A stretch of DNA of 64,000 nucleotides, from assembly GCA_022393335.1 (NCBI GenBank), contig JAJEKB010021383.1, forward strand, positions 492,736 to 556,735, read 5' to 3'. The notes beneath the pieces are model-generated. The model saw only the letters and a list, made by a program, of their open reading frames with translations, searched no databases and was not told where the DNA came from. Of the stretch, positions 10,742 to 22,364 are shown one piece after another. Numbering within the stretch: the first letter of the stretch is position 1; each line of letters begins with the position of its first letter. Made by a program: the position numbers and the translations under genes. The DNA comes from Macrotrachela quadricornifera. Its lineage: Eukaryota; Rotifera; Eurotatoria; Philodinida; Philodinidae.

Positions 10742-11528
10742 CCAAAATGTGGAACTCACATATTCATATAAGCTAGGAGCTGTGTCACTATAAATTTTTT
10801 ATACGTTATTACTCTATATTGATAGATATGTTTGCAGTTAAGCTGTAGATTGAAAGAGAACGATGATAAACTACACGAATCATTTATTATGTCGCATCTG
10901 ATATAATGGGGAGGTGTTTGTGATAGAGGTATATGTAATGGAGATCTGTCTATAATGGGAATTGATCTGTAAGCGGAGTTGTTTGTAGGAAAAAGCCCGA
11001 AGAATCTCGACTTAAAGCTTATACTCACTAGAAATTAATGAGAATGAGACTGCTAGGAAAAACATTGTAGATTTTAACAAAAATCAATTATAATTAACCT
11101 TCAATCAATATTTTGTTCTTTCATTAAAATGAATTATATAAAATAGAGTTTTTCGTGATAATGACAAATGTATGCTGTCGAAAGCTCGAATAAATAAATT
11201 TGATTTTTGTTAAAAATCTACAATGTTTTTCCTAGCAGCCTTCTTCTCATTAATTTCTCGTTTAAAATCTACTGCTGTTCAACTTAATTATTTATACTCA
11301 CTATTTTCCTTCAAAAAAATAAAACCACATCTGTCACGTCTGTGATGACTCGTTGCTAAGGAAGTTTAGCACTTTGTGACGGAGAGGAAGCCTTGATAAG
11401 GACAGTTTGTACTCAATGACCTTTGATTCCGGTTGCTAAAGATGTCTATAAAGGAGGGGTGGGAGGGGAGCTGGAAAACTTCAACTTAAAACTTACACTC
11501 ACATTTCATATGTGAGCTCCACAAAATA
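10742..11528. mobile_element. Nested inverted-repeat element, about 790 bp
   Basis: Outer ends pair AAAATGTGGAACTCACATAT (10745) with the complement of the sequence ending 11528 (TTTTGTGGAGCTCACATATG). Inside is a stronger 55-60 bp inverted repeat, 11029-11087 against 11199-11262, sharing CTGCTAGGAAAAACATTGTAG. No open frame of interest. The inner repeat could be a second element inserted in the first. Confidence 0.55.
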
Positions 11529-12654
11529 ATGACTGTAATACAACTCGCACGGCATCTACACCATTTTTTATATTAATTATGAAATCCGTAATTCTATCTG
11601 AATTTAATCCTTTGTTTACGAACGAAGTAGATATTTGTCACAATACCTTTCAACTAAATTAAAACTCATAGATTTATATTTTATATTAATTTATTTAAAA
11701 TCTTTATCAAGAAGGTTTTAGTATAATTTGCGTTATAAATTTCTTTATCATGGTACATTTTATACAAATTCATAATCCAAAAACTAGAGGATCGTTCAGA
11801 TTCTCGATTGGAAATAATTCGATTCACTATCAAATTTCCTGCAAGAGAAAAAACATTGAAACAAAAAAAAATCATTTTTTGAAAATCTAATGAGACTCAC
11901 TCTACGGCACTTCATTTAATCGATTCAAGATTTCACAATAGAAAGTAAATATGAAGGAACAAGAAGGCAAAAATTCTATGTCTCCAGTAATACAATTAGA
12001 GGTTCAAAGAAGGAATAATTATAATATACCTTGAGGATGTTCAATATAATGTTGATAAAACACTAAATACGCATGTTCTTGTCTAATAAATAGGTAGAAA
12101 TATATTCATTTCTTATGTTTTGTCGAGTTGTTTATATAAAGCCGTATTTGTAAAAGAATACGATAAATCTCCGGTACCTTGTGAGGATTTTCTCAGTAAA
12201 ACTATAGATGCGGATACTGATATAAGCATCTTATTCAGTGAACATACTCTTATAGATACCCAATGCAGTACCTACATCAGTATAATTACTAAGAATTTCC
12301 GAAGTACACATATCGCGTACTCTGCTAGAATTTTCTCGGTACATGGATACCTCGATCTCAGTACCTTCTCTAGAGAATAATAAACAATGATAAGGATTTT
12401 TTCTTATTTGTATATATATTAATTATAAAGTAAAAAATATTTAAAAAAAGGATGTAACTGAATCTACTCGCCATATTTCTTATATTTAGAGCAAAAACAA
12501 CAAATAAAGTGTTAAATCTAAAAGTTTCTTTCGTATTAAGGTTCATACTGCAATTTATATCATAATCTCGTCTGGAAAGATTTTTCATAGAGGAAAACTG
12601 AATTTTGACATAATATTTACCTTCCCAAATACCTTTCATTTCAAATTTCTGCAA
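11529..12654. other. Intergenic, no gene seen
   Basis: AT-rich. The segment 12120-12380 is open on + but has no recognisable protein pattern and contains degenerate GTACC/AGTACC repeats instead, so I do not call a gene. Confidence 0.4.
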
Positions 12655-13190
12655 AAAATTTTGACTTTCATTACGTGTGAGAAAGGTTAATGAAGTCATT
12701 GATTAAAGTAATTCTCTTCCTTTAAAAGCTGTTTAAATTTTATTTCTTTCTTTTTGACGTTTCGGTACATAAAGTGTCCTTTGTCAGAAAATAGACATGA
12801 AACAAATTTTCGTTTTTATATATACATACATAAAAATATCTATCTTTTTCGTTCTCTTTCTTTCGTTCTTTAGTTGGAAAAAACATATAATATAATAGTG
12901 GCACGGACAAACGATGAAAGCTAATCTTTCCTTACCAGCATTACCGTTTTGTCCGTGCCATTATTATATTATATGTTTTTTCCAACTAAAGAATGAAAGA
13001 AAGAGAACGAAAAAGATAGATATTTTTATGTATATATATCTAAAAAAGAAAACTTGTTTTATGTCTATTTCCTGACGAAGGACACTTTGTTTACCGAAAC
13101 GTCAAAAAGAAAGAAATAAAATTTAAACAACTTATAAAGGAAGAGAATTACTTTAATCAATGACTTAATCAACCTTCCTCACACGTAATG
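12655..13190. repeat. Palindromic 5' end of the PLE (inverted terminal copies)
   Basis: Left arm about 12655-12920 and right arm about 12945-13190 are inverted copies more than 90 percent alike, spanning the terminal repeat and the first few codons of the element's reading frame. The hairpin tip includes the GGCACGGAC stem. Confidence 0.85.
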
Positions 13191-15674
13191 AATTTCGTAC
13201 CCTTTATGGAGAACGAATCTATGCTATTGCACAACAACTCGAGAAACGTTATGCTAAACAAACAAAATTAGAAGAACATATCAACTTTTTACGAAATTGT
13301 AAACAAAATAACGTTATTCCGAATGGTTTACAATAGAAAAACATCACAGCAATTTATAGAAACAGCCAACTTTTAAATTTAACTATGCATAACATAAGAA
13401 ATAATTTAATTGAACACAGACACAAACAGAAACATTTTCTAGTACTTGAAATAAATACACAAAAACAATTCTAAATTTATATTTAAATAATCATCAACTA
13501 ACACGTCAATATCAAAATGATTTACTCTGGATGAACAAGCGTGAGGGTTTATCAAAATTTATAATAAAACAAAAACATGAAAATAATTTACAAGAGTTAG
13601 TAAGAAACAAAGCACCTCATAAACATAATAGTAGAAATAGAGATGGGCATGATGGTCCCGGTCCCGGTCCCGGTCCCAGTCCCGCCGGGTCCGGGACCGG
13701 GACCGGGACCAAAAAATTTTTTTTTCCGGGATCGGAACCGGGACCGACACCAAAAATTTACTTTTACCGGGACCGGGACCAAAAAGAGGTGGTCCCGCTC
13801 ATGTCTAGTTCGTAGTATACTGGCAAGATGTCTCAAACTTAATGACACTGCTATAGAGTCATCAAATTTTCCGCTAAACAATGTATTATTACGCAAAAAA
13901 AGTGGGTCCGAAGTATATTTTACCTGGAACCGAGGCTAGGATCGGGATCAAAAATTTTTTTACCGGGACCAGTGGCGGGACCGGGACCAAAAATTTATTT
14001 TTATCGGGACCGGGACTGGGACCGGGACCAAAAAAATTTTTTTACCGGGACCAGGGCCGGGACCGGGGCCAAAAATTTATTTTTATCGGGACCGGGACTG
14101 AAACCGGGACCAAAAAAATTTTTTTACCGGGACCAGGACCGGGACCGGGACCAAAAACAGGTGGTCCCGCTCATGCCTAAGTAGAAACTATGATATTTCT
14201 AATATAATTAATAATTCTAGTATCGTTTTAACTAATGAACATCTTAAAGTATTGTCGAAAGGTTTCAAATTTGTACTAACACCGAACAAACTCAATGTTA
14301 TCGACATCATCACCAATGTCGAGAAATCTCTATTTACTGTTCCACATATTAACAAACAGTTAGCAATATCAGAAATTCTGACGTTTGTCACGAAATGGAG
14401 AAAGCCATCTAGAATGAACTTAACAAAGCATGAATTTACTCGATTAAAAGAATTAAAAAACAATAAACAATTAATAATTATTCCAGCTGATAACGATGGT
14501 AAAATAGTAATCATGGATAGGCTGAATTATATTAATAAAGTAGAACAAAAGTTGAGTGACATTTCTGTATATGAAGAAGTGAGTGATCCAACAACATCAT
14601 TAAAGAAGAAAATCAATGAAATTACATTAAGAGTTTTTAGTAAAAACAAAATTGACGATCATCAAAAGAAAACTTGGACGTCTATAGATGATTTACCATA
14701 TGTGAGAGCCTAACCAAAGATGCACAAAAAAGATCATCCGTTAAGAATAATTACATGCACAAGATCAACACTTCTTTCTGGAGTCTCTAAGTATGTTTAT
14801 CCATTATATGAACAACTAAGAGATACTGTAGAAAACTGTCTTAAAAATACAAAACACTTGATCATGATGATAGATTGGTTAGCTTGGATATCCTGGACAT
14901 GTTCACTAATATTCCTGTATCTCACGCAATAGCAATTGTTTTACAACGTATTGGTTCACCTGAAAACATTTTTGTAAGACAAACTTGACAAAATCGGATC
15001 TATATGAATTACTAGGACTATGTCTTAAAAACAGCTATTTCACCTTTAACGGAAAATTCTACCGTCAAAAGAATGGTTTATCCATGGGTAATATTCTATC
15101 TTGTCTAATAGCAGATATATATTTGCATGATCATCTTAAACAACGATTGAATGAAATACAAGACAAGAATTGGCGTTATGTAGATGACATGTTGGCGATA
15201 ACCAAGATGTCAGAACCAGAGATCGAGGAATATATTGAGAAAGTTAATTCTACCAAACATAAGATCAAATTTATATGTGAGTATGAAAATAATTACCAAT
15301 TAAATTACCTCGATACAACACTAACTAGAAATACTGCAACAAACAAGATTGACGTTCAATGGTATCGAAAAGACACTGCTAGTGATAGATTTTTAAATTA
15401 TTTTTCATGTCATCAGCGATCCATCAAGTCAAATTTGATTAAAAATATGACTGAAAGAATAATTACAACAACTGAAGATAGTCATCATCAAGTAAACGAT
15501 TTAAAGAAACTTAAATATATGTTGAAAAGATCTGAACACCTCGAACATGAAATCAAGAAACAAATACAAGAAACAATCAGAAAGAACAACATCGAAAACA
15601 CGAAAGAAGACGTCTTATTAAAGAGACTTTATATTCAAATATCTTCAACACAATCAATAGATATATTAAATTAA
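13190..15674 (+). pseudogene. Penelope-type reverse transcriptase, broken
   Basis: The N-terminal PLE segment (FRTLYGERIYAIAQQLE, then FLRNCKQNNVIPNGLQ) runs from 13197 to a stop near 13334. The RT part resumes at about 14190 with VLSKGFKFVLTPN and IIIPADNDGKIVIMDR, followed by PKMHKKDHPLRII, a motif-A SLDILDMFTNIP in another frame at about 14885, GLSMGNILSCLIADIYL at 15084 and the catalytic YVDDM at 15179. Lesions: stop at 13334, GC-rich insertion 13643-14180, stop at 14711, and frame changes near 14865 and 14985. The last open segment is 14985-15674. This copy cannot make a full RT. Role when intact: copies element RNA into DNA at chromosome breaks or ends. Confidence 0.85.
13643..14180. 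repeat. GC-rich GGGACC minisatellite block inserted in the PLE
   Basis: Two related blocks (13643-13812 and about 13905-14180) of (CGGGAC)n runs alternating with AAAAATTTNTTTTTAC spacers in units of about 30-45 bp. The blocks are bounded by a short sequence related to GGCATGAGCGGGACCACC in opposite orientations at the outer ends, suggesting a small inverted-ended insertion. It is by far the most GC-rich stretch in the window. All six frames give repetitive Gly-Pro or Arg-Asp runs with no sign of protein coding. Confidence 0.8.
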
Positions 15675-15786
15675 ACGACGCTTGGTTACCAGTTTCGAAT
15701 AATCATAGAGATACAATTGAAAAACGTATTAAATAGAAAGAACAATATGAGCAAACAACAAAAGTCAATGAAATAGGACAAAACGG

Positions 15787-16062
15787 TAATAGTGGCACGG
15801 ACAAAAGATGAAAGCTAATCTTTCCTTATCAGCATTACCGTTTTGTCCGTGCCACTATTATATTATATATTTTTTCCAACTAAAGAATGAAAGAAAGAGA
15901 GCGAAAAAGATAGATATTTTTATGTATATATATCTAAAAAAGAAAACTTGTTTCATGTCTATTTTCTGACGAAGGACACTTTGTGTACTGAAATGTCAAA
16001 GAGAAAGAAATAAAATTTAAACAACTTTTAAAGGAAGAGAATTACTTTAATCAATGAAAATT
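15787..16062 (+). repeat. 3' terminal repeat (pLTR) of the PLE
   Basis: Direct copy of 12896-13165, with few substitutions, starting at the 19-bp stem AATAGTGGCACGGACAAAA and ending at TTACTTTAATCAATGA. The loop also contains GAAAG/CTTTC, which can pair as an inner stem. Confidence 0.8.
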
Positions 16063-18544
16063 TTGACTTGTTATTTGAAATAAACAAAAGATAAAACTGA
16101 ATGATTATATGTCATTCAATTGAAAAATAGATTAATCTATCTTCTGAAGAAAGAGTAAGTCGAATCAACTATGCTCAATTCTTAACACAGTCTTAAATTC
16201 ATTAAAATTCTACAAGACATATTTCAGTACTAAGATTCAAAGTATATTACAAAGAAAAAGAAATAGAATTAATATATAATGAAGAGTATTGGAGAATTAA
16301 AGACTTTATACATTTTCAACATGAAATATAACACGAAAATTAAAGTATTGAATGATTAAAATCAGCTAAATCTATAGTATTTTGTTGTTTATTCTCTCTT
16401 TTCACCATGTACTAAGTTATTTTATCACTTAGAACAAAACTAATCCATTGGATCTTGTCATGGTCGTCTTAATACATATAGAATTCTAGCGAAAGTAATC
16501 AGGGATCTGTTGACCAAAATTCTGAGACGATTTCATTGGATTCCAAGAAAATTTGATAAAATTCATATTGAAACCCTAGTCATTGGATTATTTGACTTGG
16601 GTAATTAGTCTAGATAATTGAATTGAGCCTGTGAATTCGTTTGCAACCAAATGGAATCTAATAATCACATTCCGAACTAGGATATGTCGGAAATGACTGA
16701 TTATAATCCTTCAAAGTTCATTTATTGGATGACGTTAGACATCACAATATACGATGTTTGAAAAAAAACTAAAAGATGCCAGAATTTATTAGCGTCTGAC
16801 AAGAAAATGAGCGCAGATTATATAAGAAACAAATTGTTTATAAAGGAGAAACTTTGCCTAAATATATAGTCGATCTAATAACGATTAAATAGTTAAAAAA
16901 ATTTGTTCATCAATTCTGATTTTTCTATTTCATTTTGTAATACTATATGCAAATAAAATACATCTTATATTCAAAAATGTGAAACATTGTTACTTAATCT
17001 ACCCAAAACGAAGAATTTGAGTGTTATATATATGTCGCAGGCAAAATTTGTTTTTAATGAGGCGTAAATCTACTAAATGATTTGTATATTAATAAATGTG
17101 ATTTTTGTAACAAACATTTTGAATGCGTCGACATCGTAAAACGATATTGGAAAATATTTTTATAACCAAGTAGTCATTCATTGTTTCAATCGAACCAGTG
17201 TCTCTTGCTAAGTATAAGGTTAAACTTTAACTTACGGTTCTATACACTTTTCGTGTTTTGATCAGTTCAGATCGTCTGCAAATCATCATATCCAAAGATA
17301 AGTAGGCATTTGATAAAAAAAGACTTCATTAAAGAGAACTTTAATATCTCCCTTTTCTTTCGAAGCAATTAGATCTCAATGCACGACACTGATGGATTTC
17401 TCAACTGCTTGTGCTCCGTTAGTACTCAATAAAGAATACTGACGAACGTTACATCTCACTAGACTTGAATAGACTTCAATTGAGATCACTGGTGAGCTCT
17501 ACATCATCCTAGACTTCAATAGATTTTAATGGAAAGTATTGACGATCTCCAGTCTGGAAATAATTGTACATTTTCCACGTTTTCCTATTCTCTACTCTAT
17601 ATATATCATAAATATTCAGTACTAATAGTTAGTTTGAAACAGATTAAAAACACTTTTCATAATCTCTGCTCATCTTGCCATCACCTTTTCTAAAAAAGTT
17701 ATACGAATAAGGTTATCATAGAAACTGTTGTGAAACAGACTGTAACAATAAATTTAACATCGTAATCATTAAATCCTTCCTTCTTTTTTTGGTCGAAAGA
17801 ATAATTTTTATAGATGTAAATAAGAAGAATGTGTTTCAATCAGATGATCAAAACTATCAATATTTCCTTTAGAACAAATACAATCACGACCTTAAAAAAA
17901 TCTATTACTCTTTTTTAGTTAAGACAGAAAACTATAGATTCTTAAATTAGAAGAAATTCTATCAAATAAATGGGCGCACTCTACAACTTCTTAAACTAGA
18001 TTAGATTTCAATAGAAGAATACTGGCGAACTCTATATCTGCCTAAAACTTATTCAACTTTGTACAGAGTATACTACTAAACTCTACATTTTCCTAATATC
18101 TAATCGACATAAATACTAAACATTGGCGCACTCTACAACTTTCTATAATTTAATTGAAATCAATATACATCGTGAGCGAACTCGAAATTTCGATATGAAG
18201 AGTGGATTATGATACAAAATAAAATAAAATTTTCAATTCATTAATAAATTCATTGTTTTAATGTTCTTATTACCTCATCATGTTTTTATCTTTTCAATAA
18301 TAATAAAAATAACAACAAAAAAGAAAAATAAAATTTATTTGCCATCAATGTTCTTTTTTTTCTTTATAAAATCTGTTTGATTAGACGCAAAATTAAATAT
18401 AAGTAATCATGGCAATAATGATTGAATTAATATAATCTTTTTCTTATAATCATTCAAGAAAGAAATAATTGCTTCCTTGTTTTTGTTCTATATTCTATAA
18501 AGAAAAAAAATTTTGAAAAATAATAATTCATTTAATAAAATTTA
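16063..18544. other. Intergenic with degenerate dispersed repeats
   Basis: No gene seen. Between 17390-17570 and 17960-18190 a motif of about 75 bp recurs loosely (roughly ACTGGCGAACTCTACA, then CTAGACTT-AATAGA-TTCAAT), about six weak copies, probably an old satellite. The rest is AT-rich. Confidence 0.4.
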
Positions 18545-20032
18545 CTTTAGCAGAATCTCTTTTATTGATACGTGGGCGAGCATTTTCTGGATCTCGTCGA
18601 AATGTTATTTCAAGTTGTTTTAAAAATAAATTCATTTCTAGTACAAATGCTTGTGGTCTAAATAATTAATTAAATTTTATTTTATTACTAAGCTTAATTT
18701 TACTACGAACTGATGCATTCCAAGACTGTAATCCATTGTATTAGTAGAAAATGATTGAAAATTGAAAGCAGCAAAAAGTACTAGCAAGATCTTAAATTTG
18801 ATATCGTAATATTTACCATTAGTTGAAAGATTGATGAAAGATGACAAACAATTAATAGCACGAGATGATTTTGATCTCAATGACAAAAGAATATCATTCG
18901 AATACGACTGAACAATAGAAGAAGATTTTTGATTATTATGTAAAGATGCAGATGATGGAACTACAGTTGTGCATGATTTTCCGGTATCTGCATAAGAAGA
19001 TGTTGAATGTTTCGTAGATCGTTTCACAATATCTTGTTTTCAAACCGAATCATCTGCAAATCCTGATTCAAACACATTCCATATAGCATCTGAACGGTTC
19101 AATGTCAATGAGGTATGTTTTTGCAAAACATCTTTTAAGTCATTGAGCGATTTATCTACAATAAGACAAATGCGATATAACATATCAATATGATAGCCTC
19201 ATGTTAGTTGACACTGAATTAAGATATACAAAATATTCATAGTATAATAAATATCATGTAATATTCTCCTTAATTATAATTGTTAATTATTATAGACATA
19301 AGCAAAGTAAATTATAGTAGGTACACTTAAATTACTGAGCATCAATTCATTTCCAGAACTTATCTCAATTTCTATTTCAAAATTATCAATCATTTCTAAG
19401 CATATAGCGATATTCTTGTAACAGTCCTGCTTATGTCATAGCGATGCTCATCTTATATGAAGAGGCCAGATCAAATACTATTATTACGGACAGGAATTCA
19501 TATTATTTGGCATGTTTGTTTCGATAATATTTTCATTACTTTAGATGTCAGTCTGATTTCAGCTACTAAAAATGCAATTCACTCATCAACAACTTGTTTT
19601 GTACAAGCTATAAATGGCATTTTTCTAATTTTACATTTTTGACCAGTTTTAAATCGTTTCTCTATCAATTCATGAATTCATAAAGCCATTCATTTAAAGA
19701 CCAACTAACTGAGACGTTCCGAACAAGCTCCAACATGTATTTCTTTGCAATTTCCTTAACCGATGATGTACACATTAGTCGCTTCTATTGTTCATACGTT
19801 TGAATGACGTGAACGAGAAAACTTTCTTCTCCTTTTGATAAAATGGTCTTTACACCACGCCTCGTATCTTTAAATCGACCTAATAGACAATTGTAGATAG
19901 CTGATAAAAATATTCCGAAGTATTTGGCAGCAACAATTGTTAAAATCATCTTATGTTCAACTCATTCTAAGCTTTCATTAAATCTTCATACGAATATTTT
20001 GGTCGAGTTTTCCATATATATTTTCGTGGCAT
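18545..20032 (-). pseudogene. pogo/Tigger-type (CENP-B-like) transposase, decayed
   Basis: Reading the minus strand from ATG at 20032, MPRKYIWKTRPKYSYEDLMK is followed, after stops and a frame change, by AAKYFGIFLSAIYNCLLGRF, then GEESFLVHVIQTYEQ and SSVKEIAKKYMLELVRN. This order (psq-type helix-turn-helix, then a CENP-B-type helix-turn-helix) is the N terminus of pogo/Tigger/jerky transposases of the Tc1/mariner superfamily. Further open pieces on the same strand occur at 19640-19440, 19200-18810 (one in-frame TGA near 19033) and 18655-18545; the last may belong to another gene. The DDE core is not recognisable as intact. At least four stops lie in the N-terminal 100 codons, so it is dead. 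Confidence 0.7.
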
Positions 20033-22364
20033 AGATTAATATTATTAAATACACAGAGTATGATGTGTTTCTTTTATCAAATACGACATACTTCATAACG
20101 GTATAAATAGAAAAATTTTTATACGGGTGCTTATTTTATAGTTCTAGGTTTGTCTTTTGAAATAAACAAAAATTTGAACGATCAAATTTCGATAAGATGA
20201 AAAGATATTTTTTTTTTGTTACAACGTGGATTCGCTCTTTCTTATTCCATCTTTTTATAATTTTTTTTTGTAAATTGTAAAGCTTTTCACACTACATCTT
20301 GGGGTGTAGTTTGTTGAAAAAAGGTTCTGAGAAATTTTTCTATTTATATCGATATGAAAAATGTCGCGAACTTTTTGCTCTTATCTTATATACTGTCAAG
20401 AGAACGACACAAAACATGACTATTTAATTAGGTGATTAACGCGTTGTACAAAAAGGAAAAAAGAACGAAAGACAACTTGGCTATAAGATAAATGATTTAT
20501 ATATAACGTTTCTTTTTTTCGAATAAGGGAAAGTACGAATGAATGTTTAATAGCAAAAAATAAGACAAGAAATATTCGTATGTAATATCCAATATTTTAT
20601 ATCATTGTACATTAATATCACAACCAATAACTATTGAAAAGTATATTTAAGTTAATTCAGAATTTGAAAATAAAATTGAACTATGTTTTCTATTCATTGA
20701 TGAGTTTCAGGATGAGAATTTTATACTTAAAAAACTATTCGAAATATATTAAATGATAGACTTCAATATGCCGAATATTTTTGCCATCAGGATCATCTTG
20801 AAATACTATAAAGATCGCTTATAAATTGCATATCAAAAGTTTCATCTAAAATAACTCTGATCATTGATATACTCACATGTGATAAATCAATTTTTTTACA
20901 AATGCTCTTAGGAAAATCGCTGTAGATCTGTTTCTGAACAGTATTTTGCAACACTATATCGTTGATCGTATAGAAAAATGTTTGTTCTGCATGTTTGATA
21001 GTAACAATTTTTTTTATCTGATGACAAATAAAAATAGTGATAAAAGGAAAATATCAAACTATCAAAAAATATAAATAATTTACACCAGCCTACTCTACTC
21101 TTTGTTTATTCCTTCTCTCAAGGTGAAGTTAAGTGTACATATATGAGTAATGAAAACAGAATAGTAAAAGAAATAGTATCCCCATTGACATCATTGGGAC
21201 TTTATCTTTCATATACTTATGTATATTGAAAATTAGGGGCCTTTTTTAAATGGCTGATACGCCTTTTGTAAAAACCTACGCAAAAGTTAAAGAGATCATA
21301 TAGATGATCGAGTATATAAGCTTGTTGAGTATTGAGAGAATGTAAACTTATCCGATATTAAACGATTATATCATTAATACAAGGTATGTAACGATGAATA
21401 GTTTTTCTAAATTTTTTTTTTTGTCGAGAAATTAGATATAGAAATATATTTGATGGTTAGTTTGATATTAAATCAATAGATATATTCTAATTGTCATTTT
21501 TATTTTCATTACTAACTGTATATATTATTATAGTAATTGATATCTATAATAATAATATTTTTTACATAGTGTGAGTTAGATTTCTATTGAAATATTATTT
21601 ATTGATTTCATAGAGTTTTGATCGAATTTATGTTGTCAGAAGCAATATGATTCGATTGATAAATTTTAGTATGTGTATTTGGTATAATTTGATACTACCA
21701 ATACAAAATAAAAACACTCATCAGGATGTTCCATAGCAAATAAACATAGAGTAAGATTTCATAATTAAATCTTTCTTATTTCTATGATTGAAACAATATG
21801 AAATTGTGTACGAATCAAGTAAAATTAGACATTAGATTTCATCATTTCCGACAATATCAATCTGATTTGAATGAATCACTTATAATTGTCCAATAGAGAC
21901 AAATTAACTTGTAACTAATTAAGTTTTGATGATTAAAATTTCATCGAAACAATCATAATAAGTGATTGAATTCTCGATGCATTTCAGTATGTTTGATTTA
22001 ATGAGATTCTATTGATTATGAATTGTTTCAATTAGATAGTCATCAAAATTTTTCTTATCTTATTCAAAGAGTAAAGTCGTCCATTTTAGTTGATAATATT
22101 CGTACTCGTATTAAGAACGATGTTAAAAAGAGTGAGTTTTGAATCGTATAAATTTTAAATTCACTTATACTATATATAAGTAACTATTGAATGATCAACC
22201 GTTGCTTGAAATTCGATTTGGATAAGCTAAAAAAAATCATTTCACGGTGATAGTAATCTATTTTATTTTTTGTTTTAGATAAAGGGATTGTACTACACGT
22301 CTCATAAACTCATAGATTAAAGTGGAGATATATATAATTAAATTACAAAAAATAAACAATAACA
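20033..22364. other. Intergenic; one copy of the dispersed core motif
   Basis: AT-rich. At 20270-20318 there is a copy of the GTAAATTGTAAAGCTTTTCAC core motif seen in the foldback elements at 54814-60947, here without obvious flanking inverted repeats. The last 100 bases (TATATATAATTAAATTAC) presumably hold the promoter of the protease gene. Confidence 0.45.

Larger units (their letters stand above)
12655..16062 (+). mobile_element. Penelope-like retroelement (PLE), degraded
   Basis: A reverse-transcriptase relic (13190-15674) lies between two direct copies of a 270-bp terminal sequence, 12896-13165 and 15787-16062. The 5' copy is joined head to head to an inverted copy at 12655-12920, so the 5' end is a large palindrome; inverted partial copies next to the terminal repeats are a hallmark of PLEs. 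Each terminal copy contains a 17-19 bp inverted stem (GGCACGGACAAAA... paired with its complement about 35 bases on). No GIY-YIG endonuclease domain is visible after the RT, which fits the endonuclease-lacking bdelloid PLE group (Athena/Coprina type); this placement is inferred. Confidence 0.8.

Noticed and set aside
12120..12380. 86-codon open frame on +
   Set aside because: Starts from a non-ATG codon, has no protein-like pattern, and overlaps degenerate GTACC repeats.
13531..14184. Open frames with Gly-Pro and Arg-Asp repeats
   Set aside because: Every frame of the GGGACC minisatellite is open; no start, splice or non-repetitive domain supports a protein.
15787..15860. Hammerhead ribozyme in the PLE terminal repeat (CTGATAAGGAAAG on the minus strand)
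   Set aside because: The conserved CUGANGA core would need G where the sequence has A, and the other copy reads CTGGTAAG; the required helices do not form around it. Only a general stem-loop is supported.
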